Assembly (NCBI GenBank): GCA_020746835.1
Contig: JAGPNK010000011.1
Location: 868,001 to 932,000 of the forward strand
Source: Stachybotrys elegans
Lineage: Eukaryota > Ascomycota > Sordariomycetes > Hypocreales > Stachybotryaceae
Direction: 5' to 3'
DNA: 64,000 nt
The translations under genes and the position numbers were made by a program. Below the pieces are notes generated by a model. The model was not told the DNA's origin and made no database searches. It was given only the letters and a program-made list of their open reading frames with translations. Positions 32,434-42,869 of the stretch are shown here, in pieces (positions within the stretch are counted from its first letter, which is position 1; every line of letters starts with the position of its first letter).

Positions 32434-33003
32434 ACCGACACAGTTTCTTTGTTGTGGTGCATTGCAGTAGCTAGGAAGACCTTCACATGTCCAGAACCAC
32501 AACCATAAGCCCAGTGCTTTTATCAACCTAGTATTATGTGGGATTTCCCGTTCGTGTGCCCCAATGGGATACAGACCAGTGACTTCGAGGAGGCCCCCTC
32601 TGACGATAATGATAATATCATATCAATAGATAACAATTGGTTAGAAAGTTCGATTGAGAAAAGCTTGACGCTTGTGGCTGCGGCTGATGTCAAAGTTTTC
32701 CAGCCACCTGTATACCGCAATCGACCAGAAGCTTCCGTCACGATGCCGCCGTGGCGTCGGGCGCAACATACGAGAAGGCTTGAGAGTCACAGAACTATAT
32801 CCCATTGGTGCACATGAACAGGAAATCACACATATCATGTAGCTAGTCTAATAAATATAAATAAATGACCACCCAGACAAAAGGTCCTAAAATAGGGCAG
32901 GCATAAGCCTAGACAGTCAATCAAGCATAAGGTTCACACCCAGAGGCATCAGCCGGTTCAACAAAGTCTAACTCCTTGTGCCAATATCAATATATACAAA
33001 TTC
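32434..33003. other. intergenic containing a complete MITE
   Basis: Lies between two convergent genes; the MITE-A copy at 32537-32832 fills about half of it. No gene. Confidence 0.5.
32537..32832 (+). mobile_element. MITE-A, complete copy with terminal inverted repeats
   Basis: 296 bp. Its left end (TGTGGGATTTCCCGTTCGTG, then TGCCCCAATGGGATACAG) and right end are inverted repeats of about 38 bp with five mismatches, three of them transitions. Each end is flanked by TA (32535-32536 and 32833-32834), consistent with a Tc1/mariner-type TA target duplication. No open frame, so a non-autonomous element. Four more partial or degenerate copies were found in the window (15484, 23280, 29993 and 40366). 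Confidence 0.8.
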
Positions 33004-34661
33004 TCAAACCATACTTTCCGGCTTGATATGAAAACTGTTGTTCCGCTGATCCTTCTTCACCTCTCTATTTGTTCCTAGATGCCACAGCAATACGGTGATA
33101 GCAGTTAGCCCTAGCGAGACAACCACAAAGATCCAGAAGTAGCTCGACACAACAGTCTCGCCTTCCCCTGGGGCAAAGTTGAAGAGGCTTGTTGAGAATA
33201 TTGACTTTTTGTTGTCAGTACATTTTTCTGTTGGTTGAATGAGAGCCAACTTTACCGCAACACAGGACAGGGGTACGTATATCATGGTCAACAGGGCGAT
33301 GGACCTCATCTGTGCATTGTCCCGCTTTGTCTCCAGTGCGATTGTGTGGTTGACCTTGGAGATCTCCGTGTTGGTCCTCGAGTCGCGCTGGGCAATTTGG
33401 TTATATACCTGCAAAATGTCAGGCACATACTAAGTGGAGGGATATGTCCGACCCTACCGTCTGCATCGCCAAAGACAGGTTCTCGCTCATCATTCTGCAT
33501 TCATCCATCTTATCATCGTATTCATCCACAACATCTTGAATCCTTTTTTTAATGCGCACCCCGGTAATTTCTATACTTGTTGCAAACTGTTGTGTATCAC
33601 TCCCACTCATTGAGTTAATCCAGGCGGTCATCTCATCAACCTGCTCGGTTATCTTGCATAACTGGCGTTTGACGGCACGAATATGGTCAACGAGATTTCG
33701 GCTCTGCAAGCATAGAGCCAAGTACTCCTGAAGCTTGGATCCCTTCATGTTTGTCTCTGGGCTCCATGACTTATCCTGCAAAATCTCGGAGCTGAGTGTG
33801 AACTGGTCTGCCAAATCTTCAGCAATCTTAACCAGCCTCTCACGCTCGAGTTCCACAAAGATTCCCACGGTCAGTAAAGGATGCTCGATAGCTTCACCTG
33901 CTGCTTCTAGTCTTCTCTGGATTTTCTGCGTCTGGCGGCTGTTGCACCCATACCATATAGTGAATATGGAGCGAGTGCACGGAGTAAAGACAACAGATAA
34001 AGCAAGATCATCTGGCAGGTAGGCCGACATTCTAGCTAAGAACGCTTTTTGGCATTAGCATACTGAGGTATCCACGGCGCTTATGCATCTTACATATTCT
34101 CAAGGGTTCCGAGGTTGTTTCCTGGTGATGAACTGCAGAAAAGCATGCAACTTGTCTGGTAATGACCCTAGTAATTCCACGGTGAATCTGCCAGTCGCTA
34201 GTAATCTTTCGCCATGTGGATTTGGTGAAGGGAAGGTGTGAAACTGGAGCCTGCCCATCAAATATTGCTGGTGCTCTGCTGCAAATACTGTGAAGAGATA
34301 AATATTATGTTTTCACTCGTAGACTTTCAGAAGCTCACATGTTACGAAAGCCATGCTTGAGTGTCACTGGCTTTTCTTCATCGAACCCACCGAACTATAA
34401 CGTGTTAGATAGATATGTCGTGATGATACCCATTTGACGGCTTCTTACATCAGATAGCCATGCCTCCCAGTCAGAACTGTTGTCAATGACACTTCTGGAT
34501 GATTCCTATTGTTGTTAGTCTCTGGATATATGCCTTGAGGCTTCTATCAAACTCACATTATACATATCCAACTGCCAAATAGCTGTGGTGCTCCGCTCTT
34601 TGTAGTGAAACGCGTTGAAGTCGTGCGGCTCAAAATGGGGTTCGGCTCCGATCCAATCCAT
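33004..34661 (-). CDS. CorA-like two-helix membrane protein (464 aa, six exons)
   Basis: Minus-strand exons 34661-34557, 34505-34449, 34394-34339, 34287-34094, 34035-33458 and 33408-33004. All five introns (49-58 bp) have GT..AG ends and the frame is kept throughout; the fifth junction gives A-M-Q-T-V-Y-N-Q-I-A-Q-R-D-S. The start (M-D-W-I-G-A-E-P-H-F-E-P-H-D) is at 34661. A long helical middle region leads to two C-terminal membrane helices (about A-L-L-T-M-I-Y-V-P-L-S and Y-F-W-I-F-V-V-V-S-L), the layout of fungal CorA-like proteins. The G-M-N signature of true CorA Mg channels is not present after the first helix, so transport is doubtful. Function unknown. Confidence 0.8.
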
Positions 34662-35240
34662 GGTGCTTCAAACTCCCGGTATCCTGTTTTGATGTCACTT
34701 AATCCTCTCAAAGGTGTTGTCCACAAGTATTCTACAAAGGCCTTCTACTAAGTACATCTACTAAGATCAAGCTCAAGGTGTTAAGATCACAGGTGTGCGA
34801 GTGTGAAGCTCTATGAGGACACATTTATGCCGCAGCCCCCGCGTTAAACGCGGGTAATCTCCAGCGTAGCACTGCAGGTGATACATCTGGCAGAACGCCT
34901 AATGAGACTGTCCCCAATGATGGGGCGGCAAAGTGGCGGAGGCTTCTGACGTGGCATACTTACCGGCTGCGACGTCAGCTGATAAATTTTCTTTCCTAGC
35001 GGTCAGTCTTGGGCTGCGCCTTCTTCGCATTTGCACTTTTCAGCGCAATCATCAAGGTCCTTTCGTCCGAACTGGATTTACTACAAGGTCAGCAAAGGCC
35101 TCCGAGTATGTTTGCCACTAGATCTATTCGCCACCCTCACACGGCGGAAAGAATCCTGTCAACTGATGAGGCGCTATCCAGATTAGGTTCGCTGTGGGCT
35201 GAGGCTGGGCAATCAACTGAACTTTCCTAAGCTCTTGGAG
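34662..35240. other. intergenic between divergent genes
   Basis: Between the CorA-like gene and the tiny gene at 35241. An open frame around 35009-35230 may belong to an unrecognised 5' exon of the latter, but I found no convincing junction. Confidence 0.35.
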
Positions 35241-35610
35241 ATGCCGGGTCAAACACCGCCGTGGTTTGAGCAAGTCATGAGGCAGAAGTACAATGACCCA
35301 GTCAAGCTAAGGGATTATCTGGATGAAACATATGGCCCAGACAATTATCTGGTAAAGGTATGTCGTAGCAAGTGAATACCTTTCATGTCCGTCTGGTCGC
35401 TTGGCTAATGTGCATGCAGACGAGGTCCAACCGTTGGATTCTATGTCTCCCTGCTCCTCTGAAAGCTGTGAGTGTCTGTTATGAATATTCTCTTCTGCTT
35501 TCTTTCCCCTTTTCTCTTTTTCTTTCTTCTTTTGCTAATCGAAGAGCTTGCAGGGTGAACTTGACATGATTGAGAAGAAGGTCAGGTTTCACTACAACAG
35601 CCGTGATTGA
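35241..35610 (+). CDS. tiny three-exon protein (73 aa), family S member 1
   Basis: Exons 35241-35357, 35420-35467 and 35554-35610. Both introns (62 and 86 bp) are phase 0 with GTATGT/GTGAGT donors, CTAAT-type branch sites and GCAG acceptors, so splicing is well supported although each exon is short. Pattern: P-V-K-L-R-D-Y-L-D-E-T-Y-G-P-D-N-Y-L-V-K | T-R-S-N-R-W-I-L-C-L-P. The first intron falls directly after N-Y-L-V-K. The gene at 39354 has the same pattern and the same intron position (N-Y-S-V-Q |), so the two are paralogues. No signal peptide, membrane segment or known domain. An upstream exon cannot be excluded. It converges on the kinase-like gene. Confidence 0.6.
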
Positions 35611-35981
35611 AGTCTGGACACTCATGGGGATGGGAATCATGAGATACGAGATACGAGGCACGATGCATGAGTTATGAGAACATAATTACAGTACGCTTAT
35701 TGTTCTCAGTAACAAGTTTACAATATATTCAGACCTAAATTGACTTTTGGTGCATCCAAGACCCTTCGTTATCCCATTACCTTCACGCCATGATTCACTT
35801 TTCCTCCCTTAGTCCTCCTCAATCCTCGACCAAGTATTCCAGCAATGTGTGCAGAACACTAAGGCGGTGACCCTTTCCATCTTATTCTTTGCCCGCCCTG
35901 CCCAGCCTTCATGGGCCTCTTCCCTCCGGTTGTCTGGGATGGTCTATGAGATTAGTCCCAGTGGAGTCCAATGTCATCTCG
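35611..35981. other. short convergent intergenic
   Basis: Between the tiny gene and the kinase-like gene 3' ends. Nothing recognised. Confidence 0.4.
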
Positions 35982-37858
35982 TCAAGGCCACTTGCCTTCG
36001 CTCATAGGCATGAGGTAGAAGGTTTCTGAAACCTTGCACGATTGCAGTAGAGCTTTCAGTATTTTGACGATGCGGTCTGCTCTCAACCTTGTTGTAGGGT
36101 TGGGGTCCAGCATATCGCTTTCGATCACTTCAAGCATTTGAAAGATGTACTTGGTGCACCTCGCATCATCCTTGAGGCTTTGAATCCACTCCCTGACCTT
36201 GGGCTTCAGGACGGGCACTTCCTCTCCATTCCGCATCTCGATTCTGAAGAAGGTATCTGCCTCGAAACGGTAAATGTCCCTCTCCACTCTCTCCTTGGAG
36301 AATTGATCGAGGGCATCTGGGCCTTTCAGATGAAACGAGATGTGTTCAAGAAAGACACATCCCAGGCTAAAAATATCCGATGCTGGTGATATCTTTCCTC
36401 CTTCAAAGTCGAATTCAGGGGGTCGGTACGTCTCCGTTCGGGCCAGTTGCTTGGGATCCTGCTGTGATCGGGAATACTGGGTATGGAGTTTTCCCAAACC
36501 AAAGTCGGCCAGCACCAGCACCAGTTCATCTTTCTTTGACTCGAACACCAAGAGGTTCTTGGGCGTGATATCCCCATGCCTCCCGTATAGATTGAGGTTT
36601 GTTGATATATCGGGCGGAAGTCGATGCAGCGTCCGCATGCGGTCATTGTGGACAAGCTCCAGGGCCTCTGCAAGTCCATGGAATTGTGTTGCCATCCAAA
36701 GGCCGTGCTTTGGGTCGCCCACCAAGTCCGGGTTTTGCTTCCAGAAGTCCCTCAGGTTTCCTTTGGCCCAGTCGAAAAGCAGGTAAAACGTGGCTTCCTC
36801 TGACCCGGGTTGCTTCACCTCAAAGGTGACCAAAAGCTGGATAACGTGCTTTTTCTTTCCTTGTTGGTGGGCTGCGAATAGCAACGAAGACAGCTCAAGT
36901 TCGAAATCTTCGGTTTTGTGGCTGGTAAGCCGTTTCAGGGCGTAGGTTCCATCTCGATTAAGAATCTGCAGGAGGCGTCAGCATCGTGAAACTTTTGAGA
37001 CAGTTCGTGGAGTTTGGGGCGTACATGTGGTCGCTCTTTTGGTAGACCAGAATGAGTGTCGTGGATTTTGACCTGGAATACGTCACTGTAGCCTCCGTAT
37101 CCCAGAGGCCTATATTGAGGCGGAACCTGAATCGATTCGCTAGGGATCTCTTTGCACCGATTTATAGGCAGACGATCCCCCTGCATCATCTCGTAGTGTA
37201 AGTGTGTTCCGTCTTGTGAAGTAATGTATAGAGCCGTGAGTTGACGAGTCCAGTCCATGAATCTCACTCGGTCATCCTTGTCCTCCCACTCGTTTACTTT
37301 GTGTTGACATGGGTGCTGTTCGTCTGCATGCTTTTGACAGTGGATGAGCCTATTGGGGTTGTTGGCTCCCGAGAAGTTGTATTGCAATGGTAGGCAGTCA
37401 TCGTTGAGCTTATCCTCCACTTGTTGCCGAATCTCATTTGCATGACCAACCCCGATCAAGGCGGCAAAGATTTTCAACGAAGGGCCGCTGGCGCTGTCTC
37501 CAAAGCAAATTCGATCGGCCCATTGTCGTTTCGATATGTCCTCTAAGTCTCCGAAGCACTTGAGTACAAATACGAGATCCAAGACTCTCTGATAGGTCAT
37601 GACCTGAGCAAACACTTCCCTTGGAATGAAGTAGTTATCCCTATTGGTGAAGCAAATCTGTGTGGAGGCTTTGTTGAGATCCCTTCGTATACTTTTAATC
37701 AAGGCTTTGGCACTCCTCGTCCTGTTAGGCTCGACAGTTGAGGGTTTGGAGAGAGGGTGTTGTTGGCGATAGAGGCTCTCGCCGCCGTCTGTAATTTTGC
37801 AGACATGACGGCCTGCCAGAGTGTAATCGGCCTTCGTGGACTCACCGCTGGTTGACAT
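35982..37858 (-). CDS. fungal protein kinase-like protein (605 aa)
   Basis: Minus-strand exons 37858-37025 and 36965-35982; the 59-bp intron joins P-K-E-R-P-H to I-L-N-R-D-G-T-Y-A-L-K, restoring the kinase N-lobe. An N-terminal region of about 250 aa with no named domain contains a Cys/His-rich patch (H-C-Q-K-H-A-D-E-Q-H-P-C-Q-H). Kinase parts: Gly-rich loop L-G-Y-G-G-Y-S-D-V-F near 255, ATP-binding Lys at 289 (A-L-K), catalytic H408-G-D410-I-T-P-K-N, D432-F-G, Y-R-P-P-E and S-D-I-F-S-L-G. The HRD Arg is replaced by Gly (HGD), as often in fungal-expanded kinases, so it may be active but not RD-type. Two tiny paralogous genes lie on its two sides. Substrate unknown. Confidence 0.85.
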
Positions 37859-39353
37859 CGAGGCGATTGCAGGGAGGTTTGAATATGCAAGGGGCTGCGC
37901 GATCTTAGATGAAACTGTCGTGGTGGGTGTGTGGATAGCACGGGTATTTCACCAGACCTACCGATGAAACGTGTGCTGGGCTGTACGCTGTTCTTAGCTG
38001 TAGCTTGTGATTGGCAGTTACAATGACCAGTGCCGTGATCAGAGCAAGCGTGTGGGTGGTACGGAAAGGTTGGTGCTGGTAGTTGTGTGGCAAACTGGCT
38101 CAGTGAGTTGGGTGGTAAAAAAAGGGGGGGGCGATGATATGAACTTTTTCCGAGGGAAGGTCAGAACTATGTATCTGCCTCTCCAGCCTCTTTTTCTAAA
38201 GGCGTCTAATAAGGCAATGGGGCAGCTTTGTCGGTATGCCTACCTATGCAATGCTTTGGTAGTTGCGGCTACGGATCGGCACAGCACATCTTGAGCAGTG
38301 AAGTAAGGCTGCAAATGTGCAGATATGTGCATTTTGCGCCTCGCTCGGGCATGTTATTTCCTTTTTTTGGTCATCGTTGATAGTCAGCGAATGGTTCGCG
38401 GACGATCCAAGCCAAAGTAATCGCGGTGAGAGAAGGCAGAGATGGCTTGTTGAGACAGAGCTGAAGGGGATGGCCCGCAGCCTGATTCTTCTCCCACCCC
38501 ATCCCGCCATCCCACCACTTCCAGAAAGGTTGCTACATTGTCTTGCACAGCCTGTCGAGGCTGCGGCAAGCATAGATATACCATACCGCCTTTTCCTCCA
38601 ACAAGACGGGAGGGAGGCACACCACCCTCTGGACACCCTTTTATATGTAGCGGCCGCTCGAGTCCTCAGGCTCTACTCGGTGTTACATCGGAGAAAACTG
38701 CGCCATGCCCACTGCCCTCCCCCCACGTCTCAGGCGTCTCGGCCGACCTCCGGTTGCATGAATAGGGCAGGTGTGCCTCAACCGTCCAGATATGCACCCG
38801 TATGACCCTTCGTACTGCGGGAATATCTGGTGCGAGTGGCGGTAAGCATAATGATTACTATATTCATTGGGTGTTTTGCACTTGCCAGGGGGCTGTACAC
38901 GAGTACGACGGTGGCGCGCGGCCACATGCAGCTCAGCGCGCGGCCACCCCGATGCCGAGGTTGCCCTGCGGGGATGACGTTCAAGAATCAAAACTGCCCA
39001 AGGATATGCCAGTTAATTTGCCAGTTAATTTGCCTACTGTTGTGGCTTGTTCGGCTGCTCTAATGGATGGCCTGGCCTGTGTGGGAGCGTATCATAGACG
39101 ACGCTGCAATTCGGTCCTCACTGAGACAAGTTTTGCTTGCATTTCTGTGCCGCCTGACCCCATGCAATGAGGCAAGGTAAGGCTGGGCTAGGTAGGGGCT
39201 ATTGTACTAGCCGAAAATACCTACTTGAACCCTCGCTACCCCAATCTTTCCCGTTCTTCTCACCTTTCTTCTTGTTTTGGAGAGCCTGACCCCTTTTCTG
39301 AGCACTACCCCCTGCGACTTCTGGTTCTATTCGCCCTCCCCAAAGGCCTGATA
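37859..39353. other. long gene-free stretch
   Basis: Promoter side of both the kinase-like gene and the tiny gene at 39354. Poly-A/poly-G run near 38117-38130 and a duplicated GCCAGTTAATTT near 39008-39030. No gene supported. Confidence 0.4.
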
Positions 39354-39618
39354 ATGCCTTCATCAAGTGAGGCATCTAGCTCTGCCAGGTCCTTCCGGTC
39401 AACCAGCAATTCCGGCATGAAAAGCATGGTCCTGCCAGCGTCTCAGGTATCGTCGAGGCAACTCAAACAATGGCTGGATACCGAATATCCTGGTAATTAC
39501 TCTGTCCAGGTTTGTAACGCTACTCTGATGTGCTTTCGGGCTCTTTTCTAACAGCATGCAGCTGAGAAGGGACGAATTCACCATAACCATAAACGGAAAA
39601 CACGATCAACGCTTATAA
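39354..39618 (+). CDS. tiny two-exon protein (70 aa), family S member 2
   Basis: Exons 39354-39509 and 39562-39618; the 52-bp intron has a GTTTGT donor, a TTCTAAC branch site and a GCATGCAG acceptor, phase 0. The protein has a Ser-rich N-terminus (S-S-E-A-S-S-S-A-R-S), then R-Q-L-K-Q-W-L-D-T-E-Y-P-G-N-Y-S-V-Q | L-R-R-D-E-F-T-I-T-I-N-G. Both the L-x2-[YW]-L-D-x2-Y-x-G/P-x-N-Y-x-V core and the intron position match the gene at 35241. No signal peptide or known domain. Predicted: a short helix followed by two strands. Function unknown. Confidence 0.55.
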
Positions 39619-40617
39619 CAGCTGGTCCCATATGCTCTGCACTAGTTCTGTGGTTATGGAATGGAGAGAAGCTCCCAAAGGCAATAATTAGCATGCTACG
39701 AATACTTCCCAGCACCAAAGGATATTGATATAAAGCGGGCAGTATTCCATTTATATCTATATCTACATGAAGATCGGGATTGAAGGAAAACTAGAAGAGA
39801 TTTTGGCACACAAGTGCACAAAATAACATGTATAGCTGTTGGTAGAGCTCTACTATCACTACTTCATCACCGAATGGCGAGGGGATCGTATGATGTACGA
39901 TTATCATCTGGTTCTCAGGTGCACATAGAATACATCTAAGTGGCCTGACTGACGGCATTTGCTCTCCGCGTTTTATCGGTTGGCCAACATTGTGCTGCCC
40001 GATGCGGGCTTGATGACTCAATCACATGGGCTCTTGTGCGAGGCATATGACACGAGACAATCTCGATGCCGTCGTACGACCTCTGGTTGCAGCTTCTTTG
40101 GCAGTTATGTCACACGTTGGGCCGAAACAACAGGCAACTCAACAGCTGGACATATCAATATCCGCTGGCGTGCGTCTTGGGAAAATACGTGGCTTGCGAT
40201 GAATGCATACTACAGGGACGCTGCCAAGTCATGAATACGAAGGTGGTAATAGAACCATGGTTAGATGCAGTGTGACAGATATGTATGTCGTTGGGCAATC
40301 ATTTCCATGGATGCCCAACCCTCGGGGGCTGGACAGGGACCTGTACCACGGGTTTCCATTCTGTTCGAGGGTGTCCTCTTCGAAGTCACTGATATATATC
40401 CTTGGGGCACCGAACCAGAATTTTTGCATATGTCTCTAAATGGGAGGATTGTTATTATCTTAGTCTATGTGTATGTGAGGCCATTCCGTTAAAGCCTTGC
40501 CGGGAAAATGAAGAAGACAAACAAAACAATACGCTTGACATAGAACCGATGCAGTTTATACGTCCCCCATGAACTCCTATTCCCAACTCGACCCTGTAGT
40601 CAAGGTGGAATCATCCC
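39619..40617. other. gene-free stretch with a MITE remnant
   Basis: Short frames around 39960-40280 lack support. A MITE-A remnant lies at 40366-40432. The right end is the 3' flank of the RTA1-like gene. Confidence 0.4.
40366..40432 (-). repeat. MITE-A family, remnant E
   Basis: About 65 bp similar to one terminal part: GAGGGTGTCCTCTTCGAAG, TCACTG, ATATATCC, TTGGGGCAC, CGAACCAGAA. Heavily diverged. Confidence 0.5.
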
Positions 40618-41688
40618 TTACTGCCTGGCACGACCTTGCATCTCAACCTCGGACGGCGAGTTGCTAGGCCTGTCTCGTGCCTTGAGGCCCAGGAATGGAA
40701 AGCATCGCTGGGGGTGTAGAACCGTAACTGTAAGGACAGCAATAAAGATCATGGCACCATCGAAGACCAGGAACAAGGGCTCGTTGCGCATAACCTCGAG
40801 GCTGATCTCAGGGATCGTTTCGGCGATACTGGCATGTTATTAGCAGCTGGTTCATGGCCATTAAAGCATTGCAACTTACCGATAGATGCATCGAATGATA
40901 ATGAGAGTGTAAGCCAGTCCCAATCCGTAGATGAACCATCGAACTCTCTTTGCTTCCTCCAAAGTGGCCTCGGATCGCGAGGTAGGCACGGGGCCACGTG
41001 GAGGCGCTCCATATGTCCCCGGAGTCAGATTGGCTTGGGAATCGATCGACATGAAACCCTTGCCGATTTCACTTCTCCTGCGCCTGGCATAGACGAGCAT
41101 GAGGGCCGCACAGCACAGCATGTTGGCGACTTGAAAGGCCACACCGCCGATGATCAAGGCCTCAGCCAAGGTCTGTGTGGTTTCGTTGCCCTCTCCAGCA
41201 GCATTCTGTGCAGAAACACCTCCACCAATTACCTGGATAAAGATGGAGATGAAGTCGGTTCCGACAAAGACCCACGGGTAGAGCCTGGGTCGAAGCAGCG
41301 ACCATCGAGAGCCGTACCAGATGACGAGGTGCTTGAAGGTGACGGAGATTGCTGCAGCCACGAGTGTCGGTGCCAGTAGGAGGCATACATACTGCACAAT
41401 GAAGGCGTTGAGTTCCCAAGGGTTTCTGGACAGGGCGAATCGGCCGAGGTAGCCTAGGATCTCGAGCAAGCTTCCCAGTCCCAGCCAGATGGTGAAGGAC
41501 CACATGCGACCCCTGAACCCAAAGTAGAGCTGTGCTAGCAGGAGCAGAATGTATACAATGGCGAAGAAGACGGCAGCAGGGCCGGATAGTTCTGTGCCGT
41601 AGACGGTGAACTCGATGGCGCAACGATCGTCGACCTCATCGCAGTTGCTGTAGTTCGGCGGGAATAAATCGGTGTTGTTGGAAGACAT
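40618..41688 (-). CDS. RTA1-like seven-transmembrane protein (339 aa)
   Basis: Minus-strand exons 41688-40880 and 40828-40618; the 51-bp intron (GTAAGT...CCAG) joins I-R-C-I-Y-R to I-A-E-T-I-P-E. Seven hydrophobic helices are visible with short loops, and the family's G-L-G-S-L-L-E-I-L-G-Y-L-G-R, F-V-G-T-D-F-I-S-I-F-I-Q-V-I-G-G-G and R-C-I-Y-R motifs (RTA1, PF04479) are intact. The extracellular N-terminus has N-x-S/T sites and two cysteines. Relatives in yeast (RTA1, RSB1) are linked to resistance to sterol inhibitors and lipid translocation, but the individual role cannot be inferred. The last 40 aa are a polar cytosolic tail. Confidence 0.9.
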
Positions 41689-42869
41689 GATGGCGTTTGC
41701 TGAGATCGGGAATGCAAAGATCTAGTCCAAAAGGAGGGAACTAGCAACCCCGATGTTGTATAGACGGAGGCGATTCAGGGTCTTGTAGTAAGAGGGTTAG
41801 GGTTTCTGGGAGACAAAATGGAACAAGCCGAAGTCGACTATCAAGAAGATATTTAAACGTTTTACCTCGAACAAGCACAGGACAGGTGCCCGATGGGTAT
41901 AATTAGCACACCCATGGTATACGCGCATACCGTGCATGGGTTGAGAAGGGCTCAGATCTACAGCACGACACACCTTGCAGGATGTGCAGACTCCTTTTCC
42001 CAAGTCAGTCCTGGGGTGAAACAGGAAGTACGGTGCGATCTGTCAAGATGTGAGCACTCTGCAGGCAATCTTACGCGCCGCGTAATACCTGTGCTGCACA
42101 AAACTTACCCAGGATGTCTCGCCAAGACCTGTCCTGAGCACTGCCGCCTCCTGAGGCGGTACCGAGCCGCCACCCAACAGACGAGCGGACCAACCAACTT
42201 CTCGAAAGTAATCCTTCCTCTCGGGGCCGCGGGTTCCTATCGGACGATTGTTCTACTCAGCAACCCTGCTGGCATTGTGGAGAGGATCTGTGTTATTCCC
42301 GTCATCGTAATGGCACGGCTGCTCTTGGCCAGCCCATGATGCCAGGGTATGCCGGGGTTCGGGTTTTACTTTTCACTGGTCTACAAGTGTTATCCCGCTG
42401 ATCGGTCACCGACAACTAACTAGAAAGGATCTCAGCCCTGCCCCAGTTGAAAGTTAGTTGAAAGCTGAGTAAAGTAACAGAAGTTCATCACAGCCAAAGT
42501 GGTGACGCGTAGCAAGCACAGCCCTCGGCGTTTGGGTTGTATTGACCTGGCTTCTGGCTTTTGGGGATGCTCCCCAATCATATCCCGATGCAGCCGGTTA
42601 CCGTAGCCGAGGGTCTGAGGAGCATTTGAATACGCGCATACGATGATTCAAGGGTCATGCATAACCAATCACGTTTTCCATTTCAGCTTTGCACTGCCAC
42701 CAATGCTGCCGGGATCCCGACACCTTGAAATTAACATTGATAGCCTCTTTTGCAAAGTTCTATAAAATAATAACGTTATTTTGAAATTGCCTCGATGCAT
42801 CCCAGGCCACGTATCTCCACATCAGGAAGAATTCCGCTCTCTCTATCCAATATCAGCTAGGCCGTCCAA
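41689..42869. other. gene-free stretch
   Basis: No gene supported. Left end is the RTA1-like gene's promoter; right end the esterase 3' flank. Confidence 0.4.

Noticed and set aside
39959..40275. Overlapping short frames with a C-x2-C-like segment
   Set aside because: No start context, no splice structure, and the stretch leads into a MITE remnant.
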